DNA of 64,000 nucleotides, taken from the NCBI GenBank assembly GCA_009829735.1, contig CM020618.1, positions 15,919,346 through 15,983,345 on the forward strand. The letters run 5' to 3'. The notes beneath the pieces were generated by a model. The model made no database searches and was not told the origin of the DNA. It saw only the letters and a program-made list of their open reading frames with translations. The DNA comes from Pyropia yezoensis (Eukaryota > Rhodophyta > Bangiophyceae > Bangiales > Bangiaceae). Below, piece by piece: positions 33,701 to 43,412 of this stretch (position 1 is its first letter; each line of letters opens with the position of its first letter). A program made the translations under genes and the position numbers.

Positions 33701-35356
33701 GCGTACGCTCCCCCCCCCCCACCCCGCCCCCCCCCCCCCCCGGCCCCCAGTGCTAGACCACCAGCCGCGCGGTCCCCCTCCTCCCCCGCCTTGCCGCGAC
33801 TGTGTCGCCCCCGGGGCGGCGACAGCTGGAATGGAACAACGGGGTGGTGGGGGCGCCGCCACCACCACCGCCCCCGATGCCGCCGCCGCGGTGCGGCGGC
33901 ATCGCTGGCAGACCCCTCCCCGCCCGGCACGGCTGGGGAGGAGCGCAGCGGTCTTGTCGTTCTACGCCCCCCCCCCCCCCCCCCCCCTCCCCCTCACGCA
34001 TCGTGGGATGGCGTGGCGTGGCGGCCCGCGGCCTTGGCTTCCCCGCATGCCGCGCACGCCGCACGCGCGGGGCTGCGCGAGCCTTGTGCCACCCGTACAT
34101 ACGTACAGCACACGGCGTGGGTAGCATGGCCCTTGTCCTTCCGCGGCCATCTCCCCAGCCCGTCCAGCCCCCCCCCCCCCACATCCCCCTGCCGCCGCCG
34201 GGGTGCCCCCGGCCCCGCACGGCCTGGTAAGGGCCCTTCCAGCTGGCCGCAGCTCGGCCGGCCGCAGCTGTCTGCAGCGCACCCACCGGCTGAGCGGCGC
34301 GGCTGCCGGGGACGAGGACGGATGGAATTTGCGGGCCGCCGCAGGCCGCCGCCGTCACCCCGCCCCCCCCCCCCCCGCGGCCGGGTTTGTACCTTCCCCC
34401 ACCCCCCCCCCCTCCATGCACAGACGCTGTCCCGCAGCACAGCAATCCACCCCGCTCCTCCTGTAGCCGTTGTGGCCATGCACAGGGGCGCGGGCACGGC
34501 GGTCTGTATTGCTGCACAGTACCGCGGTTGTTCGTCCCCGCGGCTGGTCGGCCGAGCCCGGCCGCCGGTCCCGCCCGCGGTGGCGTGCCGGCATATCTCG
34601 CAAGCCCCGGCGGGCACGTCAGGCACTTGTGGGGGTATTCCCACACGGGGTCGGGGGTGTGTCCCCCCCCCCCCCGCCGGCGCCAACTTCACCCCCCAGC
34701 TGGTGCAGCCACCGCTCGCGCGTGCGTGGCGCACGTTTGGAACTCGTGCTGGTCCATGGGCGGCGCGCAGCCGGCCGGTAGCGGCGATGCCCCCCACCCC
34801 CCTCACCCCACCCCACCCCACCCCCCACCCCCCTACAAGCGCCCACCGCCAGAACCAGCGGCCCGACAGAGAGGTGGCGGACGGGAGGGATGAGCCGGGG
34901 GAGGGGGGCAGTGACATAGGGGGCGGGGGGGGAAGGAGGGGGGTTGGCACCGGCCTGTAGGGGCGGGGGGGGGTGGGGGGAAGGGGGAGTCTGGTACAGC
35001 TGGTGCGCGAGGGTCCAAACCCCAGCTGGCACCCAGCCGCTGGCGTCAAGGACCCTCTGCAGGGGTGGCGCCGCAGGGGCGTGACGACAACCACGCGGGG
35101 GTGGGGTGGGGGGGGTGCTTTTCGCTAGCCCACGCCCCGCACGCAGGTCGCATGGTGGCGGGTCGGCGGGAGCCGCTCCCGCTCCCGCACCACCCCCCCC
35201 CCCCCCCTCCCGAAATGCCCTCCCCCGGGATGGCCCTCGAGGAGCGTGTGCCCCACTGCACGTGGCGCCCGGGACGCTTTGAGGCGGTTGCTGCCAAGGC
35301 CGCCGGCGCTGGCGCAGGGGGTGGGCGGCGGAGGGGGGGGTTGGGGGTGCATGGTC
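30783..35356. other. 4.6-kb spacer, no gene recognised
   Basis: The first few hundred bases should carry the promoter of the minus-strand BFR1-like gene. The section 31200-32100 is lower in GC and lacks long open frames. From about 33570 the sequence becomes G/C homopolymers and GGCCGG repeats (33580-33606), where frames are open on both strands through composition alone. No domain or plausible exon chain was found. Confidence 0.5.
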
Positions 35357-35363
35357 TATAAAG
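35357..35363 (+). promoter_or_regulatory. TATA box candidate of the lactone oxidase gene
   Basis: TATAAAG lies in an otherwise very GC-rich stretch, 344 bases before ATG 35707. An out-of-frame ATG lies at 35381. If this box is used, the leader would be about 320 bases and C-rich. Confidence 0.4.
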
Positions 35364-35706
35364 TAAACGCAGCCGTCGCCATGGGGAGGTGGCGGTCTGG
35401 CCCGCCCCGCCATCCGCCAGTAACCGCGTGGCGCTGCCGCCCCTTCCCCCCCCGACCGCTCCCCTCTGCACGGTCACCCGGGCGCCTCCCCACCGTCACC
35501 CCCGCCCGCCACCACCTTGCGCCCCTAAGACCAACCCCCGCCACGGCCGGCAGCGACCAACCCCCCAAGGAAAGTCACAACCGCCGTCGACGCGACGCCG
35601 CCGCCCTCCCGACCCCCGGGCCGACCCCTTTCTTCCCCACTGTCACCAGCATCTGCCATTCCGTTCCCCCCCTACCCGCCCAGACGGGGCATACTGGGAC
35701 GACGCG

Positions 35707-37512
35707 ATGACTGCCGGCGGGCTCTTGACCCCGCTCCGGCCAAGCCCATGTGGTCGGCGAGCAAAGACCATCCCTCCCCCCCCTCTTTCACCCTCACCTT
35801 CACCTCCACCCCCACCCTCCCCTTCTTCTACCCTGACGGCCCCACCACCCCCCTCCCCCTCCCCCCCAACCTTTTCCAACTGGTCGGGCACCCGCACGCG
35901 GACGCCCGGCAAGGTCGTCACCGCCACCTGCCTGGCCGACATCCAGGCCGCTGTCTGCGATGCGCGGGCGGCCGGCCAGCGGGTGCGGGCGGTGGCGCGG
36001 GCGCACACCTGGTCTGACGTCTTTGTGGATGATGGGGACGTGCTGCTCGACGTGTCCCGCCTCAAGGCCGTTACCGCCTTTGACGCTGCCGCCCGCACCG
36101 TGACGGTACAGGCAGGGGTGACGACCGCAGACCTCATCCCCCTGCAGCTGCAGACGGGCCTGTGCGTGCCGTCCAACGTCATCCTCGACACGGTCACGTA
36201 CGCGGGGATTGTCAACGCGGCGTGCCACGGCACGGGGTGGGCGGAGGGGACTGTCTCGGACTACGTGGTGGCCATGACCATTGTCGACGCGGACGGGGTG
36301 GCGCGGGTCTGGGCCGAGGACACCTGCGACGCCGACACGTGGGCGGCGGTGCGGTGCAACCTGGGCACCTGGGGGGTCATCTACGACGTTACCCTCCGGC
36401 TGCGGGCGATGGCCAACATGGCGGTGGGGAACCACTTTCGGCCTCAAGGCGACTACTTTGCCACCCACGCCGACGACGGGGTGGGGCGGGAGAAGAAGCT
36501 GGCCCGCCTGCGCCACGTCGTTGAGCGGTCCACCGGCACGGAGCTGTTTTGGATGCCCTTCAACCGCTACTACCACACGCTCGCAGCGGGGCGCGGCTGG
36601 ACCCCCTCAGCGGATGACCTCTGGCTCCGCGTTTTCAACGAGACGTCAGAGGAGGTGACGCACTGTGCGCCCGCCATGCGCGCCGCCTTTACCGCCATGC
36701 AGGCGTGGCAGATGCGCCTGTCCGACTGGCTCCACCGCACCATCCTGTCTGTCCACCCGCTGCTGGTGCCGGCGTTTTACTCCCTCGGCTTCCACACCAT
36801 CAAGCTCTTCCCGCAGCGGATGGTGGAGCGGGTGCCCCACGCCATCCACTACCAAGCCCACATTGACGCGTTCAAGGTGGTGTCGTTTGAGGTGGCGGTG
36901 CCCCTCACCGACGACGCCTCGTGGGCGGCCTTTTCTGCCATGTGGACCCGTGTCACCGCCCGGGTGGCGGCCGAACATGCGGCCGGCCGGTGTCCGCTGA
37001 CGCTCGCCATGGAGGCCCGCTTTGTGCGCTCATCGGCCGCCCTTCTGGCACCCTCCTACGCGCCCGACGCGGACGGGGGCGACACCCACCACGTGTACGT
37101 GGAGGTCCTGTCGGCGGCCGGGGCGCCTGGCTGGACCGCCTTTCGCGACGCCGTTGCCGCCGAGTGGCTGGCCGTCCCCGGCGCGCGGGTGCACTGGTCC
37201 AAGCAGTTCCCCGCCGCCGCCGCGGCGGGGGTGGTGACCGCCCACGGCGGGGCGCTGGAGCGGTTCAAGACCGCCCGGCAGGCGGCGGGGGTGGACGCGC
37301 CCAACATGTTTGTCAACAACTGGATGGCCACCACGCTCGGCATGCCCGAAGCGGTGCGGCCAGCGGCCACAGGCGTCGTTCGGTCGGGCGCGCGGCTGGC
37401 GCTCGGCCGCGAGGCGGAAGAGGGCGCGGCGGCGGCGGCGGCGTGGCAGCGGTGGATGACCATGCTGCTGCTGCTGGCGTCGGTGGTGGCGGCGGTGGCG
37501 CTGCGGAGGTGA
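35707..37512 (+). CDS. aldonolactone oxidase-like FAD enzyme (ALO/gulonolactone oxidase family), tail-anchored
   Basis: The family oxidises aldono-1,4-lactones in the last step of ascorbate or erythroascorbate synthesis. ATG 35707 is the first in-frame ATG; a Pro/Ser-rich leader of about 55 residues precedes the FAD domain. Visible motifs: VRAVARAHTWSDVF (about residue 95-108), aligned with the GSGHS region whose His binds FAD covalently in some members; LLDVSRLKAV; NAACHGTGWAEG (about 172); NLGTWGVIYDVTLRLR; and near the C-terminus RVHWSKQFP (about 495), the HWxK active-site motif of the family. The last residues (MTMLLLLASVVAAVALRR) form a single hydrophobic segment, so the enzyme is probably membrane-tethered. 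The length of 601 aa is slightly above the usual 440-610. The exact lactone substrate cannot be read from sequence. Confidence 0.82.
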   Translation: MTAGGLLTPLRPSPCGRRAKTIPPPPLSPSPSPPPPPSPSSTLTAPPPPSPSPPTFSNWSGTRTRTPGKVVTATCLADIQAAVCDARAAGQRVRAVARAHTWSDVFVDDGDVLLDVSRLKAVTAFDAAARTVTVQAGVTTADLIPLQLQTGLCVPSNVILDTVTYAGIVNAACHGTGWAEGTVSDYVVAMTIVDADGVARVWAEDTCDADTWAAVRCNLGTWGVIYDVTLRLRAMANMAVGNHFRPQGDYFATHADDGVGREKKLARLRHVVERSTGTELFWMPFNRYYHTLAAGRGWTPSADDLWLRVFNETSEEVTHCAPAMRAAFTAMQAWQMRLSDWLHRTILSVHPLLVPAFYSLGFHTIKLFPQRMVERVPHAIHYQAHIDAFKVVSFEVAVPLTDDASWAAFSAMWTRVTARVAAEHAAGRCPLTLAMEARFVRSSAALLAPSYAPDADGGDTHHVYVEVLSAAGAPGWTAFRDAVAAEWLAVPGARVHWSKQFPAAAAAGVVTAHGGALERFKTARQAAGVDAPNMFVNNWMATTLGMPEAVRPAATGVVRSGARLALGREAEEGAAAAAAWQRWMTMLLLLASVVAAVALRR

Positions 37513-38176
37513 CGCGACGGGACTAAATGGGAGGAGGGTTCGTTCACGGGAGGCCTTTGTACAAAGAAAAAAACAAACTCGAGTGTACGGACATACATAC
37601 ATGGACCTACCTATCGGTCCACTGGGTCACCCCCAGGGCATCTGCGTGCGAGGTGCGTGCTCGTTTGTGAGAAAGAGAAGGAAAAACGCAGCTATCTGCG
37701 AGGAGGCAAGGCAGGAGCGACGGCAGATGCACATGCTCGGGCGCATACGGAAGAGGATGGGAAGTCAGGTGGGGGAGCAGAGCCCAATAATCCATCTTCG
37801 GAGGAGCTAAATAATGGCCCTGTTGGTAACGTTTTCAACTGGCCCTCAGCCCCTCAGTGGCACCGGCGCTCCTGCTGTCTCCGCTTTCAGTCGCAGCGTC
37901 CCTTCCCGCGCTATGGTCGACAAGGCCACCAAGGTGCGGTACCTGCAGTGAAGGAGCTGCATGAAAAGACCAACGGAAGTCGGCATGCAGGCGCCGAAAG
38001 TCAAACAACTATATTAGTTCAAAGATGCAACTAGGCCGAATAAGTAAATTGTAGGGGGGCTACAAGGGGCGCTTCGGGACGCGACGGCTTCTTCTTGGGC
38101 GTAATTAAGGCGAGATTTGGGCGCTTCATGGCAGAAGCGTCTGGCGCCCGGCCAAAACGGGGCGCTATTCACAGCC
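37513..38176. other. spacer, no gene
   Basis: This is the 3' flank of the lactone oxidase-like gene, with moderate GC. The open frames are short. A TACATACATACATGG run lies near 37590. Nothing else was recognised. Confidence 0.5.
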
Positions 38177-38604
38177 CTAGTGTCTAGTCTACCGGAAAAA
38201 AGGCTCAAATGAGCCGGTCCTGAGGCTCAAATGAGCCTCACGAAAATCGTCGATTCTGACCCCTGGAGGCACACTGTTCGACCCCATGCCTTGGCGTCGC
38301 CGCCGGCACACTTCAGCTGCGCCGGTGAGCCGCCTGTCACCTTCATCCGTTGTCGCACATCCTTGTCCCCCTCGGAACCTGCCCACCCCACCCCACCCCA
38401 TACTGCACCTCTCCCGTTCCATACGCGCACTTCCCTTGGCTGGGATGCTTCGAAGATGTCCCAAGAGTAAACAGCCTGCGCAGAGTCCGTTTCTGTGGTC
38501 AAAATGAGCACAAGACCACGGGAAGTACGAAAAAAAGGACCCAAAAAAGTGGCTCAAATGAGCCGAATCGGCTCAAATGAGCCGGTCGGTAGACTAGACA
38601 CTAG
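38177..38604. mobile_element. 428-bp non-autonomous element with 18-bp terminal inverted repeats
   Basis: CTAGTGTCTAGTCTACCG at 38177-38194 is matched exactly in inverse at 38587-38604. Just inside each end are two copies of the near-palindrome GGCTCAAATGAGCC (about 38202 and 38223 on the left, 38551 and 38571 on the right). There is no coding capacity. If the TA inside each CTAG end is taken as target duplication, the ends fit a Tc1/mariner-type MITE; otherwise no longer target duplication is visible. Confidence 0.75.
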
Positions 38605-38610
38605 ACCTGT

Positions 38611-39126
38611 GGGACCCCTCTTGAAAGGTCATTGGGGAGGGCAATCCGCCTGGTTGGGGTGCAGACGCAGATTGCACAGGCGGCACTTCTGCACATGGTG
38701 CTCATGATACATAGAAGAAAAAATACGGTGCGGATGATACGAGAGGAAAGAAGAGCTCATCACCATGCCGCCTATACCACTCAAGGTTGTATTATGTAGG
38801 CGTCGTGATTGGGGCTTTATAGGCTGTTGAAGAAAAAAAGAAAAAAACCCAATCGACATCTCTTAGATGGACCGTGAGCGGCGGTACTCCGGCTCTCTTT
38901 CTTTTTCTCGTCAACAGCGTATATAGCCCCAGTCACGACGCCTAATACAATCTTGAGTGGTATGGGCGGCATGCTGATGAGCTCTTCCTTCCTCTCGTAT
39001 CATGCGCTCCGTATTTTTTCTTCTATGTATCATGAGCACCATGTGCGGAAGTGCCGCCTGTGCAATCTGCGTCTGCACCCCAACCAGGCCGTTTGCCCTC
39101 CCCAATGGCCTTTCAAGAGGGGTCCC
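38611..39126. mobile_element. 516-bp foldback element with arms of about 230 bp
   Basis: The left arm (38611 to about 38845) reappears inverted from about 38893 to 39126, with scattered mismatches and a spacer of about 50 bases. GGGACCCC begins one arm and GGGGTCCC ends the other. The arms pair over nearly the whole length, so a transcript would form a long hairpin. It begins only 6 bases after the preceding inverted-repeat element. No coding capacity. Confidence 0.8.
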
Positions 39127-40254
39127 AAAGGTCAGACTTTATCACAGATCCTCAGAACTTATCACCGTGACTCGATGACGTTGAGGCTACCACCCCTGCT
39201 TGGCGGCGGTCCCCCCCTGCACTTCCCCCCCGTCTCATCATCGGCAGTCCTTGTGTGCACCGCCTTTCATCCTCTCCCCCTCTGTGGTGTGGGTATCACC
39301 CCCCGCTGCGGTCCTTTGGTCCCGCCGCGGTTCGTTCTCCCCGTGGCCGGCGGTCGTGACGGCCCTGCCGCCGCCGCCGCCCCCGTTCTGCCGCTACGGT
39401 GGCCGCGTCTGAGCGACGCCGCCTCGGGTCGCGGCTGACGCCGCCGCGGCTGCCGCCGCTGCCGCGTCTTTCGCCGGGCGTGCGGTGCGCCCAAGTCAAG
39501 GGGGACGTCATTGCCTCTCACGCCGTGCATAGAAGTCACCTCTGTGGAGGTGGCGCGGACTGCGGTCGTGTATGCTGTCATGGAAGAGACATATTTTTTC
39601 TTGCTGTTCCGGGGTCCGTACGACTGGTGCAGAAGGACCGCTGGGCGATAGGTACAGGTCTCTTACCCTCGTCCGGCCCGCCGGTAGCGGCCGCTCCCAG
39701 ACCGCCGCACCGGTCCGCCCCCCGGCGCCGCCGCTGCGGCGGCTGCCGACGGGCGCTGCGGCCGGGGCGCCAGATTGGGGCCCCGGGTCGACGGCAGCCG
39801 GCATTGGCGCCGACGCCGGGGGGGTAGGCACCGCGGGGCGTGCCGGCCCTGCCCACGTCCACCGCCGAGCGGGGGCGCCAACAGGAGCGCTCCACGCTCT
39901 CCCGCCACCGTGCCCGAGGCGGCGGGGGGACCCCGTCGGGAGGGGGGGGGACCGGAAGGAGACGCCCGCCGACCCCGAGCTTCCCGAGCTGCCCCCAGAC
40001 GCCTTCGCCAACGTAGCCCGCCCACGGTCACCCGGGGCGAGGGGAGGGGGAGCGGGCGACCCACCGACACCGCCGCCGCCGCCGCCGCCGCGCGCCGCCG
40101 CCGCCGCCGCCCTTCCCCGGTGCTGCGGGGGCGGCAATGCCCGAGCGTGGTGGCGGCGGCCCGGGCGCCGCCGCCGCGGTTGTCGGAGCGGCCGCCGTGA
40201 CCGCCGCTGCCGCCGACCTCGCTGCGGCCGTCGCCGCTGCCGCCGCCGCCGCCG
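39127..40254. other. spacer, no gene recognised
   Basis: GC-rich sequence downstream of the minus-strand J-domain gene. The Ala/Arg/Pro-rich frames open on both strands look compositional. Confidence 0.45.
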
Positions 40255-41461
40255 TTACCGCCGCGACGCGGGCGGCGGCGGCGGCCACGCCCGTGGGGGG
40301 CACCAACGCTGCCCGTGTGGCCGCGGCCTGCACCGCTGCCGCGCTCGCGGCGGCGGGGGTGGTGCCGACGGGGGCCACCACCAGGGGGGGCAGGGCGCCC
40401 GCGCTGCAGCCGCCCCCGTCGGCAGCGCCCGTGCCGGGGCGGGCCACGTCTGGGGTCTCCCCATTGCCGCCGACGGCGGCGACGGCGTTGGCGCATGGGT
40501 GGGGTGGGTGGTGGAGGTGGCGGCGGCTGCGGCAGGGGCAGGGGCCGCCGGCGGGGCGGCGGCAGCGGCAGCGGCGGCGGCGGCCGGGATGGCGGCGGCG
40601 GCAGCCGGGGGTACACCCATCGCAGGGCCGCCCGCAGCGGTGCTCGCCGCAGCAGCACGCCCGTCGGCATCCACCGCGGAGCCAACGTCAAAAACGTGGC
40701 AGCCGGCAAGTCGGGGATGGTGGCGGCGGGCGCCCCCCCCCCCGCCCCCCCGCCCTCCCACCGCGAGGACGTCGCGGATGATCCGCGCGGTGGCCGGCGT
40801 CACAGCCGCCGGGAACAGCACGTCGTAGACGAGGACGAGGTCGCCCGCCCCGCCGCCCCCCCGGGTGGCCCCCCCCCCCCCGCGCACCCGCGCGGTGGCG
40901 CCCGGCGCAACCACCTCCGTCGACGTGACCGTCCGCACCACCCCCGACGGCAGCCGGATGCACCGGGTAAAGCCGCCGAGCGCGTCGGCGAGCGCCAGGC
41001 CCAGGGACACGCGAAGGCCATCCCCGCCGGGGCAGACGGCAAAGAGCGGGTGCTTCCGTCGGGGGAGCACAGCCACCATGTCCGCGGGAAGGACGGCCGC
41101 CGCGGCAGCCGCGGCGGCGGCCGCCGCGTCGGGGTGGGGTGGGGGGTGGTGCGGCATTCGCCCGCCGCCACCGCCGCCGATGCCGCCGCCGTCGCCGCCG
41201 CCGCCGCCGCCGCCGCCGCGGCAAGGTCCGCGTCGTACGCGGCGCGCCAGAGGGGCGACGACAGCGTCTCATAGGCGGTGGCGATGTCGACGAATCGGGA
41301 CTCGGGGGCAGCCCTCTGGCGGCGGGCTGCTTGTCCGGGGGGTGGGCCCCCGACAGCCGGTGATGGGCCTTGCAGAGGGCGCTGGCAGATGCACCCCGGG
41401 GCACCCCCAGCGTCCCGTAGTGGTCGGCCATGCCGTGGCCGGCGGTGGCGGGCGCTGTCAT
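40255..41461 (-). CDS. J-domain (DnaJ/HSP40) chaperone, frame broken twice
   Basis: ATG 41461 begins MTAPATAGHGMADHYGTLGVPRGASA, then KAHHRLSGAHPPDK: the first two helices of a J domain, with HPPD in place of the Hsp70-activating HPD. The rest of the J domain (ESRFVDIATAYETLSSPLWRAAYDADL) is in another frame, and after an Ala run the substrate-binding C-terminal domain (RRKHPLFAVCPGGDGLRVSLGLALADALGGF ... GDLVLVYDVLFPAAVTPATARIIRDVL) is in a third. The shifts fall near short C tracts at about 41300-41325 and 41120-41160. No GT-AG intron fits the first break. The frame stops at 40255 after an Ala/Pro-rich tail. The order J domain then terminal DnaJ C-domain, with no zinc-finger region, suggests a type II-like cochaperone. 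Homopolymer sequence error or a decaying gene are both possible. Confidence 0.6.
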
Positions 41462-42072
41462 GGCGGCGGGGGGGGGGGGGGGGGGGGAGGGGGCGTGGTG
41501 GTTTGGGCAAGAGAGAGAGGAGGGGTGGAAAGGAGGGGAGGCGAACGGTGGTGGCGGTGGGGCGGGAGAGGGGATACCCTGTGGGAGGGCGCAATGGGGG
41601 GGGGGGGGGGGGGGGGCGGTCATGGGGGGAGCGGGAACCGCCTGCGCACAAGTCGACCCCGACGTGGGCTGGCTTGAAGCGCGGGGGGGGGGGATGGCTG
41701 CGTGACGGAGGACGTTGGGGGGGGGGAGGGGGGAGGCGAGCGTTGAGGATGCCGTTCTGCCGGGGGGGGGAGGGGTGGCGGCTCCAGAGGGGGGGGGCGG
41801 GGGAAGAGGGCGGCCGCTGCGGCCGCTGCCGCGACTCGGCCGCCCGCCAAGCTGCGGCGGTGGTGGCGGCGGTGCGCCCCCGCGGCGGCGGCAGTGCGTT
41901 CCAGCGGTGCGCGCCGCATCGGGGGGGGGGTTGGGCGGCGTGTCTGAATTCGGTTAATGTGGGGGGAGTGGCGGGAGGAACGGAGATTGGTGTGCGGGGG
42001 ACGGGTGAGGGCGCCGACAAATCACGGCGGCCCTGTGACACACAGGTCCGTGCAGGCTGCAGGTCAATCTGA
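41462..42072. other. spacer upstream of the J-domain gene
   Basis: G-rich on the plus strand, with several runs of 10 to 18 G. It should contain the minus-strand gene's promoter. No gene is seen. Confidence 0.5.
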
Positions 42073-43023
42073 ACGTACAGTACGAAGTCAATAATATTTC
42101 TACCTCCCCCAAATTTGGTCTCGACCGCCCCCTTCTTGCGTCTCGTACTCGGCTATAAAGCAACGCCCCAGGGGTTTCTTGGGCTCGCTGTCCTCCTGAG
42201 GTCGTCTTCTATCTTTTTGAGTCAACACATTGCCACCTCCTCTGAACTCACGGCGTAGAGCTGGCCTCAGGTTGGACAGAGTCGGGCACAGGAAAATCTG
42301 GACAGTGCCACTCCTGCAGCCTTGTAGCAGTGCTGTTCTGAGCATACGACTTCTTCATCAAGACACAGATGATGTGCCCGTATTGTACGAGTGCCGTATG
42401 TATCTTTCCCGCAGCGTCTGTGGCAGATGCACATCATTTTCTCCCTTGGGGACTGAGACAGCCGGAGCTCCTGTTCTTTCATCGCCTCGTGCTGCGGAAC
42501 GACAGGGATGGAATTGCTCTTGAGGGGTACCCATGTCCCTAGCGAACTGCGTTCCGTGTAGGTGAATCCTCTATCCCCTCTCTAGTTACCAGTACCGAAG
42601 CCTTACAAGGTTGCGACCCCCGGCCCGTACATGAGTCGGCCATGACAATGGGAGAACATCGTTTGCATCTGCCACAGATGCTGCGGGAAAGATACATACG
42701 GCACTCATGAAATATGAGCACACCATCTGTGTCCTGATGAAGAAGTCGTATGCTCAGAACAGCACTGCTACAAGGCTGCAGGAGTGGCACTGTCCAGATT
42801 TTCCTGTGCCCGACTCTGTCCAACCTGAGGCCAGCTCTACGCCGTGAGTTCAGAGGAGGTGGCAATGTGTTGACTCACCAAGATAGAAGACGTCCTCAGG
42901 AGCACAGCGAGCCCAAGAAACCCCTGGGGCGTTGCTTTATAGCCGAGTATGAGACGCAAGAAGGGGGGCGGTCGAGACCAAATTTGGAGGGGGTGGAAAT
43001 ATTATTGGCCTCGTACTGTACAT
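42073..43023. mobile_element. palindromic foldback element, two arms of about 374 bp
   Basis: The left arm 42073-42446 is repeated inverted at 42650-43023 with few differences; the spacer is about 203 bases. Each arm carries GGCTATAAAGCAACGCC, a TATA-like box that points inward in both arms, and an outward-reading frame starting MLRTALLQGCRSGTVQIF that is shared by the arms (about 42345 downward and 42750 upward) but loses register at a G tract. The arm ends share the motif TACAGTACG. No transposase is present. It could be a foldback transposon or an inverted duplication of a small transcribed unit. Confidence 0.75.
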
Positions 43024-43108
43024 ACTGTAATCGCTTGTCGACCCTCTGTCGCATCCACGTGCACCCCCCTCCCCCCACACGTGCACCCCCCCCCCGCACG
43101 ACGTGCAC

Positions 43109-43254
43109 TGTCAATATGGAGAAGCGTGCTGTCTATCGTTGCCTCCCCTACGTCGGGTGTGGGCGGGCCGTCGTGCTGCCTTAAGTGCCCGTGTGTCTGT
43201 CGGTACACGTGGCGTGGCTGTGTCAGCGGACGTGGCAGTGGCCCGGGGTTGACA
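43109..43254 (-). repeat. copia 3' LTR
   Basis: 146 bases, TG...CA ends, preceded on the minus strand by a purine tract (GGGGGGGA) that serves as polypurine tract. Pairs with 48173-48318. Confidence 0.88.
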
Positions 43255-43269
43255 TCCCCCCCGCACTCC

Positions 43270-43274
<5 letters not shown>

Positions 43275-43306
<32 letters not shown>
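43275..43306. repeat. (CT)n microsatellite inside the copia element
   Basis: Sixteen CT units lie just inside the 3' LTR. On the element's own strand it is a GA-rich stretch upstream of the polypurine tract. Confidence 0.9.
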
Positions 43307-43308
<2 letters not shown>

Positions 43309-43412
43309 CTCTTCGTGGGGTCATTCCTCCTCGCGCCCTCTCCTCTGCGCGTGCGTCCGCGGGCTTGTGGGTCGCTGTGCGTCAGGTCAGTGGCCGGCGG
43401 GTAGTCGCGGGC

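Noticed and set aside
33383-34960. A plus-strand frame of 525 codons
   Set aside because: It crosses several C and G homopolymers and has no recognisable protein character.
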